Source: Ferrimicrobium sp.
Lineage (GTDB): Bacteria > Actinomycetota > Acidimicrobiia > Acidimicrobiales > Acidimicrobiaceae
DNA length: 64,000 nt
Assembly (NCBI RefSeq): GCF_027364955.1
Contig: NZ_DAHXOI010000007.1
Span: 1 to 64,000 of the forward strand
Direction: 5' to 3'
Each line of letters begins with the position of its first letter. The first letter of the stretch is position 1. The position numbers and the translations under genes were made by a program. The notes beneath the pieces were generated by a model. The model ran no database searches, was not told the origin of the DNA, and saw nothing but the letters and a program-made list of their open reading frames with translations. This document shows positions 18,209 to 27,377 of this stretch, one piece after another.

Positions 18209-19216
18209 ATGGCGCGGGTTTTGGTATTGGCTCGACGACCGGTTGGCGTCCCGACGTTGGATGACTTCGATGAAGTGGTTCAGGAAGAGCGTCTTCTTGG
18301 TGCCAACGATGTGCGTATCGAACCGGTGGTGTTCTCTGTCGACCCGTATCTTCGAGGTCGCATGTCGGACGCTCGTTCCTACGTTGCCCCCTTCGAACTG
18401 GGAGGCGCGATCAGTTCAGCTGCGATTGGTAGAGTCGTCGAGTCCAATGTCGAGGGTTGTCACGTGGGTGAACTGGTCCGGGGAGAGTTTCCCTGGGCCA
18501 CTTCCGTTGTCGCCGATGCGGCAACGTTATGGAAGCTTCCGGCGGAAGGAGGCGTCGCACCCTCGGCATATCTTGGTGCTCTTGGCATGACTGGGTTGAC
18601 GGCCTATGTGGGTTTGGTCGTATTGGGCAAGGTAACTGCTGAGGATGAAGTGTTGGTGACGGGCGCCGCAGGAGCGGTCGGTTCGGTCGTTGGCCAACTC
18701 GCAAAGCTACATGGTGCTCGTGTCGTCGGTTCCGCTGGCGGAACGACGAAGGTGGAAGAGCTTGCCAAGCTTGGTTTTAGTGCCGGAATTGATTATCGTG
18801 CCAGCGAGGACTTTGGCCAAATGTTGCGTGCTGCATTGCCTGATGGCATCAGCTTGTTCTTTGACAACGTGGGTGGCTCCCAGTTTGAAGCGGGACTATT
18901 CCGTATGAAAGACTTTGGACGTATTCTGCTGTGTGGGGCGATATCCCAGTACAATGACACCGAGCCGCCCCCTGGCCCGCGAGGTTTCGAGGGGCTGGTG
19001 GTGCGTCGACGCCTGCAAGTGCAAGGTTTTATTGTTTCAGATCATTTGAAACTTTATCGCGAGTACCTGTCTCTGGCTACCCAGTGGGTGCGCTCGGGGC
19101 AGTTGCAGTCTCTTGAAACGGTCGTTGATGGCTTTGAAAGTCTTCCTAATGCCTTCCTGTCCTTGTTCGCTGGAGCGAATGTCGGCAAAATGCTCGTGCG
19201 GGTCTCTACCGAGTAA
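18209..19216 (+). CDS. NADP-dependent MDR-superfamily oxidoreductase (CurA/PTGR-like)
   Basis: 335 aa. The first stretch matches the zinc-free medium-chain reductase family that includes curcumin reductase CurA and prostaglandin reductase: VEPVVFSVDPYLRGRMSD-like at ~40-52, GMTGLTAYVGL, the nucleotide-binding loop VTGAAGAVGSVVGQLAKLHG, and FDNVGGSQFEAGL. These enzymes reduce the C=C bond of alpha,beta-unsaturated ketones or aldehydes with NADPH. No zinc ligands are present. It starts one base after the phosphatase stop. A link between the two activities is not obvious; they may just share a transcript. Confidence 0.88.
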   Translation: MARVLVLARRPVGVPTLDDFDEVVQEERLLGANDVRIEPVVFSVDPYLRGRMSDARSYVAPFELGGAISSAAIGRVVESNVEGCHVGELVRGEFPWATSVVADAATLWKLPAEGGVAPSAYLGALGMTGLTAYVGLVVLGKVTAEDEVLVTGAAGAVGSVVGQLAKLHGARVVGSAGGTTKVEELAKLGFSAGIDYRASEDFGQMLRAALPDGISLFFDNVGGSQFEAGLFRMKDFGRILLCGAISQYNDTEPPPGPRGFEGLVVRRRLQVQGFIVSDHLKLYREYLSLATQWVRSGQLQSLETVVDGFESLPNAFLSLFAGANVGKMLVRVSTE

Positions 19217-19355
19217 CCGCTCGCGTACCCATGCTTGCTTAGCAAGATTGAGAACCGCTACGCGGACAACGTCGGGGTAGTCGGTCGTGCATGGTTTCTT
19301 CCGCCACGGTTGCCTGCGGTGTATTCTGAAGATTTGAGAAGCTCCCGTAACGAAA

Positions 19356-19397
19356 TGTTCGCAAACTGTTCACATGGCTATTGCACCTTGATATAGT
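19356..19397 (+). promoter_or_regulatory. Strong promoter candidate with TGTTCRCA direct repeats, upstream of the lacI-type gene
   Basis: TTCACA (19369-19374) and TATAGT (19392-19397) are 17 bases apart and match consensus at five of six positions each. TGTTCGCA (19356) and TGTTCACA (19367) form a direct repeat 11 bases apart, one helical turn, the second covering the -35 box. GTTCGCAAAC within it is a near-palindrome, so this may be the LacI-type operator. Confidence 0.6.
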
Positions 19398-19445
19398 TAA
19401 GCGGTACACAAGATAGTGTGTTGCGAGACAAGGGGGGTGTCGAAG

Positions 19446-20495
19446 TTGGGTGATCGTCCAACGATCTATGCGGTTGCTGCGCGCTGTGGTGTCTCTACAA
19501 CGACCGTGTCTCGCGTCATGCAGGATGAGACTTTTGGCTCCGAACGTACTCGTCAGCGCGTTCTTGCTACCGCATTGGAGCTAGGTTGGGTGCCAAACGG
19601 CGCCGCACGAGGCCTGGCATCTCGTAGGGCGGGCATTGTCGGGCTCCTGTTCCCCGATCTCGGAGAACCCGATGTGGGCCAGGAGGAATCACCTCTTTAT
19701 GTCGATCAGGTCATCCGTGGAGCAGAGCGTGTAGCTACGCATGCTGGTCAGGCTGTCCTGATTGCCGCACTGAAAGCATCTGGCGGGAAGAATCTTGCGT
19801 ATTCTGTTGCGAGTAAGGTCGATGGCCTTGTTATCATGTCACGAAGCCTTGCTGATAAGGATGTTGCGGCGATTGCAAGAATGGTGCCGGTTGTATTGCT
19901 GGCGCATCGACCTGGACGACGTTCGCTGGATCATGTTGCAGTAGACAACCGTACTGGTGCGCGCGACATCACAACTCACCTGCTTGCGGTGCACGGATAT
20001 GAAAGTGTCGTCTTTGTTGGGGGCCCCGAGGGTTCGCCGGACTCCAGTGAGCGGTTCGCGGGGTTTTGTGAAGCGCTTGCGCAAGCTGGACGAACTTTAC
20101 CTCTTCATCCTGCTGCCGAGGGTGGATTTACTGAGCTTGGGGGACGAACGGCCATGGAGCGACTACTTGCTGGTGGTCGGCCGCCCAGAGCGATTGTTTT
20201 TGGAAATGATGAGATGGCAATTGGGGCCATGAGTGTCTTGCGATCGGCGGGTATGAACGTGCCTGGTGATATAGCGATTACAGGGTTCGATAATATCTCC
20301 GTTTCACGACATGTCACTCCGCCGTTGACCACCGTGCGACAGCCGATGCGTGAGTTGGGTGAGGCAGCGATCGAGCTGTTGCTCGCTCGAATACGCCAGC
20401 CGGACGCGACCAGGAAGACACTCTATCTCTCCACTGAGTTGATATTGCGTGAGAGCTGCGGCTGTGCAAGCGGCTTGTCGTTGATTAGTGAATGA
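19446..20495 (+). CDS. LacI-family transcriptional regulator
   Basis: About 349 aa. The N-terminal LacI helix-turn-helix reads PTIYAVAARCGVSTTTVSRVM, with the hinge helix region ending PNGAARGLASRR. The periplasmic-binding-like effector domain follows, including FGNDEMAIGAMSVLRSAGM, the phrase DIAITGFDNISVSRHVTPPLTTVRQP and a final ILRESCGC. I prefer TTG 19446 (AGGGGGG 9 bases before); GTG 19437 is the main alternative. It heads a set of co-directional genes for glycoside uptake and cleavage, separated from the GH39 gene by 13 bases. It should be a sugar-responsive repressor of that set, and probably of itself through the repeats in its promoter. Confidence 0.92.
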   Translation: MGDRPTIYAVAARCGVSTTTVSRVMQDETFGSERTRQRVLATALELGWVPNGAARGLASRRAGIVGLLFPDLGEPDVGQEESPLYVDQVIRGAERVATHAGQAVLIAALKASGGKNLAYSVASKVDGLVIMSRSLADKDVAAIARMVPVVLLAHRPGRRSLDHVAVDNRTGARDITTHLLAVHGYESVVFVGGPEGSPDSSERFAGFCEALAQAGRTLPLHPAAEGGFTELGGRTAMERLLAGGRPPRAIVFGNDEMAIGAMSVLRSAGMNVPGDIAITGFDNISVSRHVTPPLTTVRQPMRELGEAAIELLLARIRQPDATRKTLYLSTELILRESCGCASGLSLISE

Positions 20496-20508
20496 GAGGA
20501 AATTCGAG

Positions 20509-22335
20509 ATGACCGATAGCATCGATGCCCGTACGGATTGGGAAGAGCGCATCTATGATCGTTCGGATTCCCAGCGGGCGGACTCCTACCTACCACCGCC
20601 GATGGGAGTGGTAGCGACCTCCGACGTTGGTTGCATTGGGCTGACCTGGGACAAGGTGGAAGGAGCTGTCGGGTATCTGATTGAGTGTACCGGAAAGGAC
20701 GGGCAAGCATCTCTGTTGCGGCATGGCGGTAGCGATGTGGCAGCCGTCGCGGGGCCATCTTTTGTGGTGACGGGACTCGATGATGGGATCGATTATCTGT
20801 TCAGGATTGCCGCCGTGAGCACTGCGGAAGCGCGGTCAGGCAATTGGTCCCGAGGGGTAACTGCCGCCACGCTTCCAGGTGCTGCGGTACCGGTTCAGGT
20901 TACGGTCGGCGCCTCAACGGTGGTAGGTCCGCTCCATCCGGTGTGGAACATGGTCGGTTCCGAAAGGCTATCGCAACTGCTGATGGGTCAAGACGCCTAC
21001 GGGAATGACATCGGGCGTGAGTTTCACGAGGCATTGCGGATCGCCCATGACGAATTGGGAGTGCGATGGGTGAGGGCTCATGCAATCTTTCATGATGATT
21101 TACGGGTAGTTCGACGTGGAGCCACTGGGACGCTTGACTTTGATTTTGGGGTTATCGATACTCTTTACGATCAAATCCTTGAGATTGGGCTACGACCAGT
21201 AGTCGAACTCTCCTTTATGCCAGAGGCATTGGCAAGTGATCCGTCGAAAACGGTCTTTACCTACCGCGGCATCGTGTCGCCGCCGACTGACTGGTCCGAG
21301 TGGAGATTGCTGGTGAGGTCGTTCGCAGCGCATCTGGTAGAACGTTACGGTCTTGAAGAGGTTGCACAGTGGCCGTTTGAAGTGTGGAATGAGCCCAACC
21401 TGGAGGTCTTCTGGTCTGGAACTCGAGAGGATTACTTCCGGCTCTATGACGAGGCGGCATTCGCACTCAAGGAAGTCGATCCAAGTCTGCAGGTCGGTGG
21501 ACCTTCGAGTGCAGCAAGCGAATGGGTTGAAGCGTTGGCGCGACATACTCGTGAGGTGGATGGACCTCTGGATTTTGTGAGTACGCATACCTACGGTAAT
21601 CTTCCATTAGATTTTCGCCCAGTTCTCGACAACGTTGGTTATCAAGACCTCCCTATCTATTGGACGGAATGGGGGGTTGGGAGCACTCATTTCGGCCCGG
21701 TACATGATGCGGTGGCAGGTGCACCCTTTATCCTTGCTGGCTATCGAGCGGCGGCGGGCCGACTTGACGCCTTGGCCTACTGGGTGGTGAGTGATCACTT
21801 TGAAGAGTTGGGTCGACCGCCGAGGCTCTTCCATGATGGCTTTGGCTTATTGAGCGTTGGTAACCTACGTAAACCTCGGTACTGGGCTGTCTATTTGGCA
21901 GCGAATCAAGGACCGGAAGAGATAGAGAGCAGAATATCTGCCGCACGGGTGACGGTTGATGTACAGGCCTCGCGTCATACAGATGGGACAATTGACATTC
22001 TCTTGTGGAATGGAACCATCAATACTGAGGTAATGCGTGGCGATCCACGACTGGATCGGGAAGTGGATTTGATTGTCGATCAGCTCTCTGCCTCCCGGTA
22101 CATCATCGCAATTGCTAGGGTCGACGAGCTTCACTCCAACATCGTGGCGCACCTGTCGGACGACATCGACTGGCCTGATGGACTCCAGTGGGATGAGCTA
22201 CGCCGGTGTGACCAGCTTGATAACGAAGATCCGCAGATGATCGCTGTGGTCGAGGGGCGGGCCAACCTGCATCTAACGCTGCCGCATCCGGGAGTCGCTC
22301 GGCTGCGCCTTCGACCGATTGAGGAGGCGTTGTGA
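20509..22335 (+). CDS. Glycoside hydrolase family 39-like enzyme with N-terminal FN3-type domain
   Basis: 608 aa. Residues ~30-125 resemble a fibronectin type III module (PPMGVVATSDVGCIGLTWDKVEGAVGYLIEC). A GH39 catalytic barrel follows: acid/base Glu295 in VWNEPNLEVFW, nucleophile Glu387 in IYWTEWGVGS, with VRWVRAHAIFHDDL and FVSTHTYGN around them. GH39 includes beta-xylosidases and alpha-L-iduronidases; these are retaining enzymes. There is no signal peptide, so it should cleave oligosaccharides after import by the adjacent ABC system. ATG 20509 has GAGAGGA 8 bases upstream. The neighbours (LacI regulator, binding protein, permeases, ATPases) make an uptake-and-cleavage operon. The precise sugar is unknown. 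Confidence 0.88.
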   Translation: MTDSIDARTDWEERIYDRSDSQRADSYLPPPMGVVATSDVGCIGLTWDKVEGAVGYLIECTGKDGQASLLRHGGSDVAAVAGPSFVVTGLDDGIDYLFRIAAVSTAEARSGNWSRGVTAATLPGAAVPVQVTVGASTVVGPLHPVWNMVGSERLSQLLMGQDAYGNDIGREFHEALRIAHDELGVRWVRAHAIFHDDLRVVRRGATGTLDFDFGVIDTLYDQILEIGLRPVVELSFMPEALASDPSKTVFTYRGIVSPPTDWSEWRLLVRSFAAHLVERYGLEEVAQWPFEVWNEPNLEVFWSGTREDYFRLYDEAAFALKEVDPSLQVGGPSSAASEWVEALARHTREVDGPLDFVSTHTYGNLPLDFRPVLDNVGYQDLPIYWTEWGVGSTHFGPVHDAVAGAPFILAGYRAAAGRLDALAYWVVSDHFEELGRPPRLFHDGFGLLSVGNLRKPRYWAVYLAANQGPEEIESRISAARVTVDVQASRHTDGTIDILLWNGTINTEVMRGDPRLDREVDLIVDQLSASRYIIAIARVDELHSNIVAHLSDDIDWPDGLQWDELRRCDQLDNEDPQMIAVVEGRANLHLTLPHPGVARLRLRPIEEAL

Positions 22336-22627
22336 GGCTTATGTCATTGACGATGGATCGCGCGCATGGCGCAATGTCGTGAGCGGACTGGTACGGCGTG
22401 CTGCAAGTAGCGAGTTCCGATTGAGTGTGTTGCGAGGAGAAGGGGGTCAACAAGGGAGTGGTAATTGGGGAGCAAGGAAGCTAGCGATGTTCTGCGTTGA
22501 GGCAGATACACGTAAGGCGAGTTGTGGACGACAAGCCGGACAATGTGCCGGCAGGTTTTCGGTTGGTGGTGCCCAGAAGCGATCGGGTTCGTAGATGGGC
22601 GATTGCAATATGTTGGGAGAAGAAATT
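22336..22627. other. Leader region before the operon's binding-protein gene
   Basis: This 292-bp gap inside the operon has no supported gene. It could hold a separate promoter or an mRNA-processing site, allowing higher expression of the binding protein, but I see no clear element. Confidence 0.4.
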
Positions 22628-24349
22628 ATGAATGGGAAGATGAATATGTATCGAAAGAGTTGGTCGAAGAGCGGTCACCAAGGTTCGCGGCTAGCGTTGA
22701 TGACCAAATTAGGAGTAATGACCGGAGTTCTGTCACTGACGCTTGCCGCTTGTGGTGCTTCGAATTCATCGAGTGCCAGTTCGGCCACGACATCCCCTGC
22801 GGGTTCGACGACCAGCCAACTCACAATTGAGGGGACCACTGCACCAGTTACTGTGAACAATTTGAATCCATATAACGGCAATTTTGGTGTTGACTTGATG
22901 TACAACTCCCTGATGTTGGTAGACCCTATCAATGGTACGTTGTCTCCAGAGTTGGCGACATCCTTCAAGGCGGTGAATGCCACGACCTTGGAGTTCACGT
23001 TGCGCAAGGGTGTGAAGTGGAGCAATGGCACGAATTTCACTCCTGCAGACGTGGTTTTCACCTTTGATATGTTAAAGAAGTATCCAGCACTCGACGGTGG
23101 GGGCGTCTGGGATCAGCTATCCTCGGTCACCGCTTCGGGCGACACGATTATCTTTAAACTCAGTGTTCCCGATGTGCCATTGAATCTCTCGTTAGCATCG
23201 GTACCGATCGTCTCACAAGCCGTGTGGTCAAAGGTCGCCAATCCCGTCACCTATACAGCTACCTCACCGGTGGTCACTGGTCCGTATACCTTCGATAGTT
23301 ATGCACCAACAAAGTCGGTCTTCAAGAAGAATCCCCTCTCCTTCGAGGCAAGCGACGTGAAGCCGGAGACTGTAGCGTTCCTCGTTGGTTCCTCTAGCCA
23401 ATCTACGAACGAGCTGTTGGTTGCCAATGATACGTATGACTTCTCGTATAACTATTTCCCTGACGTACAGACGACGTATGTGGCACGGAATCCGAAATAC
23501 AACAAGTATTGGTTCCCTGCCGGAGGTGTGGTGGCACTGTTCATGAACCTCACCGAGGCGCCGTTTAACAACCCTGATTTTCGTCGTGGCATCTCCTACG
23601 CTATCAACCGGCAAGCGGTAGAGAACAAAGCGGTCTTTGGTGTGGAGGCGGTCGCTCCGCAAACGGGTCTGATTCTCCCTGGCGAGCAAGCCTGGACGGA
23701 TCCATCCATTCCTAACAATGGACTTATTACGCAAAACGATGCCACCGCGTTGAAGTACTTCAAGTTGGCCGGCTACACCGAGAAGGGTGGGAAGTTGGTC
23801 AATGGATCTGGCCAACAAGTGAGTTTCTCGATTATGGAGCCCAATAACTACAGTGACTGGGTGGGAGCTGCTCAACAGATAGCCACCGATTTAGGGAAGG
23901 TAGGCATGAATGTCACGCTGAACGAACCGACATCAGCTGTCTATACGACTGATACGGAGGCGGGTGAATTCCAGGCTGCGATGGGAAGTTTTGGTGGCAG
24001 CGGTAGCGCGTATAGCACGTTCAACCCCATTCTGAATAGCTCCTTTGCTGCGCCTATCAAATCAGCTGCAGTGAGTAACTGGGAGCGCTTTAAGAGTACC
24101 CAGGTGGATTCCGAGTTAGCGAGTCTTGCGGCAGCGACCAGCACCCCTGCAATGATCAAGGCAACATATCCATTGCAACGGCTGATGTACACGCAGGCAC
24201 CGATTGTTGATCTCTATTACGGGGGCATGTGGGGTATGTTCACCACCAAGCATTGGGTTGGTTGGCCATCGGCGAGCAATCCCTACACGTTGCCTGCCAC
24301 ATGGGATGATGATCTGCTCGCTATTCTGATGCACGTGCGTCCCTCGTAA
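22628..24349 (+). CDS. Extracellular solute-binding lipoprotein, family 5 (probable oligosaccharide binding)
   Basis: 573 aa. Lipoprotein signal: basic N-terminus, VMTGVLSLTLAAC-G lipobox, Ser/Thr/Ala linker. The family 5 pattern TLRKGVKWSNGTNFTPADVVFTFDM lies at ~117-141 and DFRRGISYAINRQAV marks the second lobe. ATG 22628 follows GGGAGAAG by 5-6 bases; the frame continues upstream without a better start. Family 5 proteins bind peptides, but related ones (CbtA, XloE) bind cello- or xylo-oligosaccharides, and this gene lies between a GH39 glycosidase and its permeases. A sugar ligand is therefore the likelier reading. Confidence 0.9.
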   Translation: MNGKMNMYRKSWSKSGHQGSRLALMTKLGVMTGVLSLTLAACGASNSSSASSATTSPAGSTTSQLTIEGTTAPVTVNNLNPYNGNFGVDLMYNSLMLVDPINGTLSPELATSFKAVNATTLEFTLRKGVKWSNGTNFTPADVVFTFDMLKKYPALDGGGVWDQLSSVTASGDTIIFKLSVPDVPLNLSLASVPIVSQAVWSKVANPVTYTATSPVVTGPYTFDSYAPTKSVFKKNPLSFEASDVKPETVAFLVGSSSQSTNELLVANDTYDFSYNYFPDVQTTYVARNPKYNKYWFPAGGVVALFMNLTEAPFNNPDFRRGISYAINRQAVENKAVFGVEAVAPQTGLILPGEQAWTDPSIPNNGLITQNDATALKYFKLAGYTEKGGKLVNGSGQQVSFSIMEPNNYSDWVGAAQQIATDLGKVGMNVTLNEPTSAVYTTDTEAGEFQAAMGSFGGSGSAYSTFNPILNSSFAAPIKSAAVSNWERFKSTQVDSELASLAAATSTPAMIKATYPLQRLMYTQAPIVDLYYGGMWGMFTTKHWVGWPSASNPYTLPATWDDDLLAILMHVRPS

Positions 24350-24394
24350 GTAGTTTCTTAGCGCGTTGGTGAGCCAGCAGAAAGGAGGATTGCG

Positions 24395-25381
24395 ATGCGG
24401 TATTTCGCCCGTAAGGGAGTGATGTTTTTGCTCACGCTTTGGGCTGCGGTCACGTTGAATTTTGTCATTCCTCGATTGATGCCTGGTTCACCGGTGCAGG
24501 CGACACTGGCCCGTTTGGCGGCGGGTGGTCAGACGGTCACCGAAGCCACCAAACGGGCCATCGAGATCCAGTTGGGGTTACCACATTCCAGCCTATGGGT
24601 CCAGTATCGCGATTATCTAGTCAACATCTCACGGCTGCGATTCGGGATGACCTACTCGATCACTGACGAGTCGGTGGCTCACGCTATTTTGTCAGCGGCT
24701 CCGTGGACGTTGGTGTTGGTTGGCACGAGCACAGTGATCGCGTTTGTTACCGGGACCTTGCTCGGTGTCTATGCAGGTTGGCGACGGCAGTCGCGCGTCG
24801 ACAGCGTAGTCACCGTAGGCTCCACCTTTTTTTCGGCTTTCCCGCCGTTCTTTCTCGGTCTCCTATTGCTTTACTTCCTGGGCTTCAAGTACCATCTCTT
24901 TCCTTTGACTGGGGGGTATACACCTGGTGCAGTTCCGCAGTTGACCTTCTCTTTCTTGGGAGATGCGGTTTACCACAGTATTCTTCCGGCGGCCACGTTG
25001 GTGGTCACATCTCTGGCGGGGTGGGTGCTGGGGATGCGTAATAACATGATCAACACACTTGGTGAGGATTATGTACTTTTCGCTGAGGCGAATGGGCTGC
25101 GTGACAGGACGATTGCCTTGCTGTACGTCGCTCGTAATGCGCTGCTTCCCAATGTCACGGGTTTCGGCTTAGCGTTGGGGGCGGTGATTGGGGGATCAGT
25201 GTTGGTCGAGAGTATTTTTGGGTATCCGGGGATTGGGAGCCTTCTGCTCCTCGCGGTTGACAACCGTGATTATCCTCTCATGCAGGCTATCTTCCTCCTC
25301 ATCACCGTGAGCATGTTGGTCACGATTTTCCTGGTGGACCTACTCTATGGGTGGCTTGACCCTCGGGTGCGTGAGGTATGA
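24395..25381 (+). CDS. ABC transporter permease, DppB type (sugar operon)
   Basis: 328 aa with six hydrophobic segments. The N-terminal helix runs into NFVIPRLMPGSPVQA, the family signature. The ATPase-contact loop is LGEDYVLFAEANGLRDRTIALLYVARNALLPN. The end is DLLYGWLDPRVREV. A consensus ribosome-binding site (AAAGGAGGA) lies 5 bases before ATG 24395. It is located 45 bases after the binding-protein gene. Confidence 0.93.
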   Translation: MRYFARKGVMFLLTLWAAVTLNFVIPRLMPGSPVQATLARLAAGGQTVTEATKRAIEIQLGLPHSSLWVQYRDYLVNISRLRFGMTYSITDESVAHAILSAAPWTLVLVGTSTVIAFVTGTLLGVYAGWRRQSRVDSVVTVGSTFFSAFPPFFLGLLLLYFLGFKYHLFPLTGGYTPGAVPQLTFSFLGDAVYHSILPAATLVVTSLAGWVLGMRNNMINTLGEDYVLFAEANGLRDRTIALLYVARNALLPNVTGFGLALGAVIGGSVLVESIFGYPGIGSLLLLAVDNRDYPLMQAIFLLITVSMLVTIFLVDLLYGWLDPRVREV

Positions 25382-25430
25382 GGTGCACCGTGAAGCAACC
25401 GGTGCGATGGACGGTCGAAGGGAGCGCTTC

Positions 25431-26369
25431 ATGGCGATAGTTCCTCCAGCTACTCCGATGCAGAACGACGTCGATGAGAGCTCTACAATCGGGGGGCGGT
25501 TCCGTGAAACTCCGAGGCGATTGCGGTTCGTCACACGGGCGCTTGTCACACTCTGGTCGAACCGTAAGGCTCGAGTGGGCTTGATCATTCTTGGTTTCTT
25601 CATTGTTGTGGCGATCCTCGCTCCGTGGCTGGCTCCGCATTCACCGACGGCTACGAACTTTCGACCCTATCAAAACCCGAACGCGGTGAATTGGTTGGGT
25701 ACTACTGGCAACGGCCAAGATGTGCTCTCACAGATGATCTATGGCACTCGGGTCTCGTTACTGGTGGGGTTGGGGGCGGGTCTTCTTGCCACGTTCTTGG
25801 CGCTGTTGGTTGGATTGATTGCTGGCTTCCGACCTGGTGTTGTCGATGAAGTCTTGAGTTTTACCACGAATTTAGCCCTTGTGCTACCCGGGTTGCCGCT
25901 CATGATCGTGATCGCTGCCTACCTGCGAAGTAACTCCACGTGGATGATTCTGCTAGTCATTGGGTTTACTGGATGGGCGACTGGCGCGCGCGTGATGCGT
26001 AGCCAGACAGCGACTCTGCGCACGCGTGATTTTGTAACTGCTGCGGTGTTCTCAGGTGAGCGACTTTTTCGGATTGCCTTTCGTGAGATTCTACCTAATA
26101 TGATCTCCCTGGCAGCCGCGAGTTTTTTTGGGGCTGCTACCGCTGCGGTCATTGCGGCGGCAAGTCTCGAGTTCCTTGGCCTCGGAAATCCCAATACCGT
26201 GAGTTGGGGTTCCATTCTGTATTGGGCTGAGAACGATAACGCGCTGCTCACGGGTCAATGGGTGCTTGTCTTTGTACCCGGGCTTGCGATCGTCTTGTTG
26301 GCACTTTCCTTCATTCTTATCAATTTCGGCATTGATGCCCTATCGAATCCACGATTGCGTGAGCGTTAA
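25431..26369 (+). CDS. ABC transporter permease, DppC type (sugar operon)
   Basis: 312 aa. An OppC_N-like first helix (KARVGLIILGFFIVVAILAPWLAPHSP) is followed by the permease domain with TRDFVTAAVFSGERLFRIAFREILPN as the EAA loop and FLGLGNPNTVSWGSILYWAEND as the family mark. ATG 25431 with AAGGGAG ~7 bases upstream is preferred; a longer frame from 25347 would overlap dppB. The stop codon TAA directly abuts the ATG of the next gene, so translation is coupled. Confidence 0.92.
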   Translation: MAIVPPATPMQNDVDESSTIGGRFRETPRRLRFVTRALVTLWSNRKARVGLIILGFFIVVAILAPWLAPHSPTATNFRPYQNPNAVNWLGTTGNGQDVLSQMIYGTRVSLLVGLGAGLLATFLALLVGLIAGFRPGVVDEVLSFTTNLALVLPGLPLMIVIAAYLRSNSTWMILLVIGFTGWATGARVMRSQTATLRTRDFVTAAVFSGERLFRIAFREILPNMISLAAASFFGAATAAVIAAASLEFLGLGNPNTVSWGSILYWAENDNALLTGQWVLVFVPGLAIVLLALSFILINFGIDALSNPRLRER

Positions 26370-27377
26370 ATGGTACTTCTTGAAGCCAAGGGTGTGAACG
26401 TCGTCTATCAACCAGGGCGCGGCGAACGTATTTGGGCAGTTCGCGACGTGGATATCTCCTTGAATGAAGGTGAGTTTGTCGGCGTGGTGGGGGAGTCCGG
26501 ATGTGGAAAGTCTACGTTAGGTTTCGCTCTTACACAGATGCTACAGCCACCGGCGTTCCTCGAGAGTGGCGTGATCGAGTTTCGTGGAGTCGATATCGCA
26601 GGGTTGAGCGGTGAAGAGCTGCGACAGCAGCGCCGCAGGGGATTTGCTGTTGTCCTTCAGAGCGGCATGAATGCGCTCAATCCGGTCCGGACCATTCAGC
26701 ATCAGATTGGTGACGTGCTACGAGCGCACAAAAAGGAAGGAGAGAACTGGTCCAAGGGTGCAGTTCACGAAAGAGGGGCGGAGTTGCTCAAGATGGTGGG
26801 ACTCGATGCGGGGTCGCTCAGTCGCTTTCCTCATGAGCTCTCTGGTGGCATGCGGCAACGGGCAGCGATCGCCTTGGCGTTGGCACTCGAACCCGAGCTC
26901 ATCGTTTTTGATGAGCCAACGACGGCACTCGACGTGATTGTTCAAGCTGCACTGATGGAGACCATCAAAGAGCTGCAGCGCAGTCGAGGATTCACAGCAC
27001 TCTTAATCAGTCATGATATGTCGGTGGTTCTTGATGCAACCGACCGAGTCATCGTAATGTACGCGGGGAGGATAGTCGAAGATCAAGCATCGGAGCAGAT
27101 GCTTCGCACTGGTTTGCACCATCCTTATACCGAAGCCCTGTTTCACTGTTACGCCGATCCTCGGGCCGACGAGGTTGTCTTGCAGGATATTCCCGGTTCC
27201 CCCCCAGATCTTTCAATGCCTGACCTGGCGTGCGCCTTTGCTCCACGATGCACGATAGCCGTGGATGGCTGTTGGCGTGAACGTCCATTGCTAGCCGAGG
27301 TTGGGGGTGGTGGAAGGATCGCCTGTCTTCGAAGGAGGTTTGCCACCGAAGAGAAGGGAGGAGGGCTGCATATATGA
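26370..27377 (+). CDS. ABC transporter ATPase, DppD type (sugar operon)
   Basis: 335 aa: Walker [10 protein letters not shown], signature LSGGMRQR, Walker [14 protein letters not shown]-loop LLISHDMSVV, and the oligo_HPY C-terminus with CAFAPRCTIAVDGC. It hydrolyses ATP for import through the permease pair just upstream. It starts at the base after the DppC stop and overlaps the next gene by four bases (ATGA). Confidence 0.94.
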   Translation: MVLLEAKGVNVVYQPGRGERIWAVRDVDISLNEGEFVGVVGESGCGKSTLGFALTQMLQPPAFLESGVIEFRGVDIAGLSGEELRQQRRRGFAVVLQSGMNALNPVRTIQHQIGDVLRAHKKEGENWSKGAVHERGAELLKMVGLDAGSLSRFPHELSGGMRQRAAIALALALEPELIVFDEPTTALDVIVQAALMETIKELQRSRGFTALLISHDMSVVLDATDRVIVMYAGRIVEDQASEQMLRTGLHHPYTEALFHCYADPRADEVVLQDIPGSPPDLSMPDLACAFAPRCTIAVDGCWRERPLLAEVGGGGRIACLRRRFATEEKGGGLHI

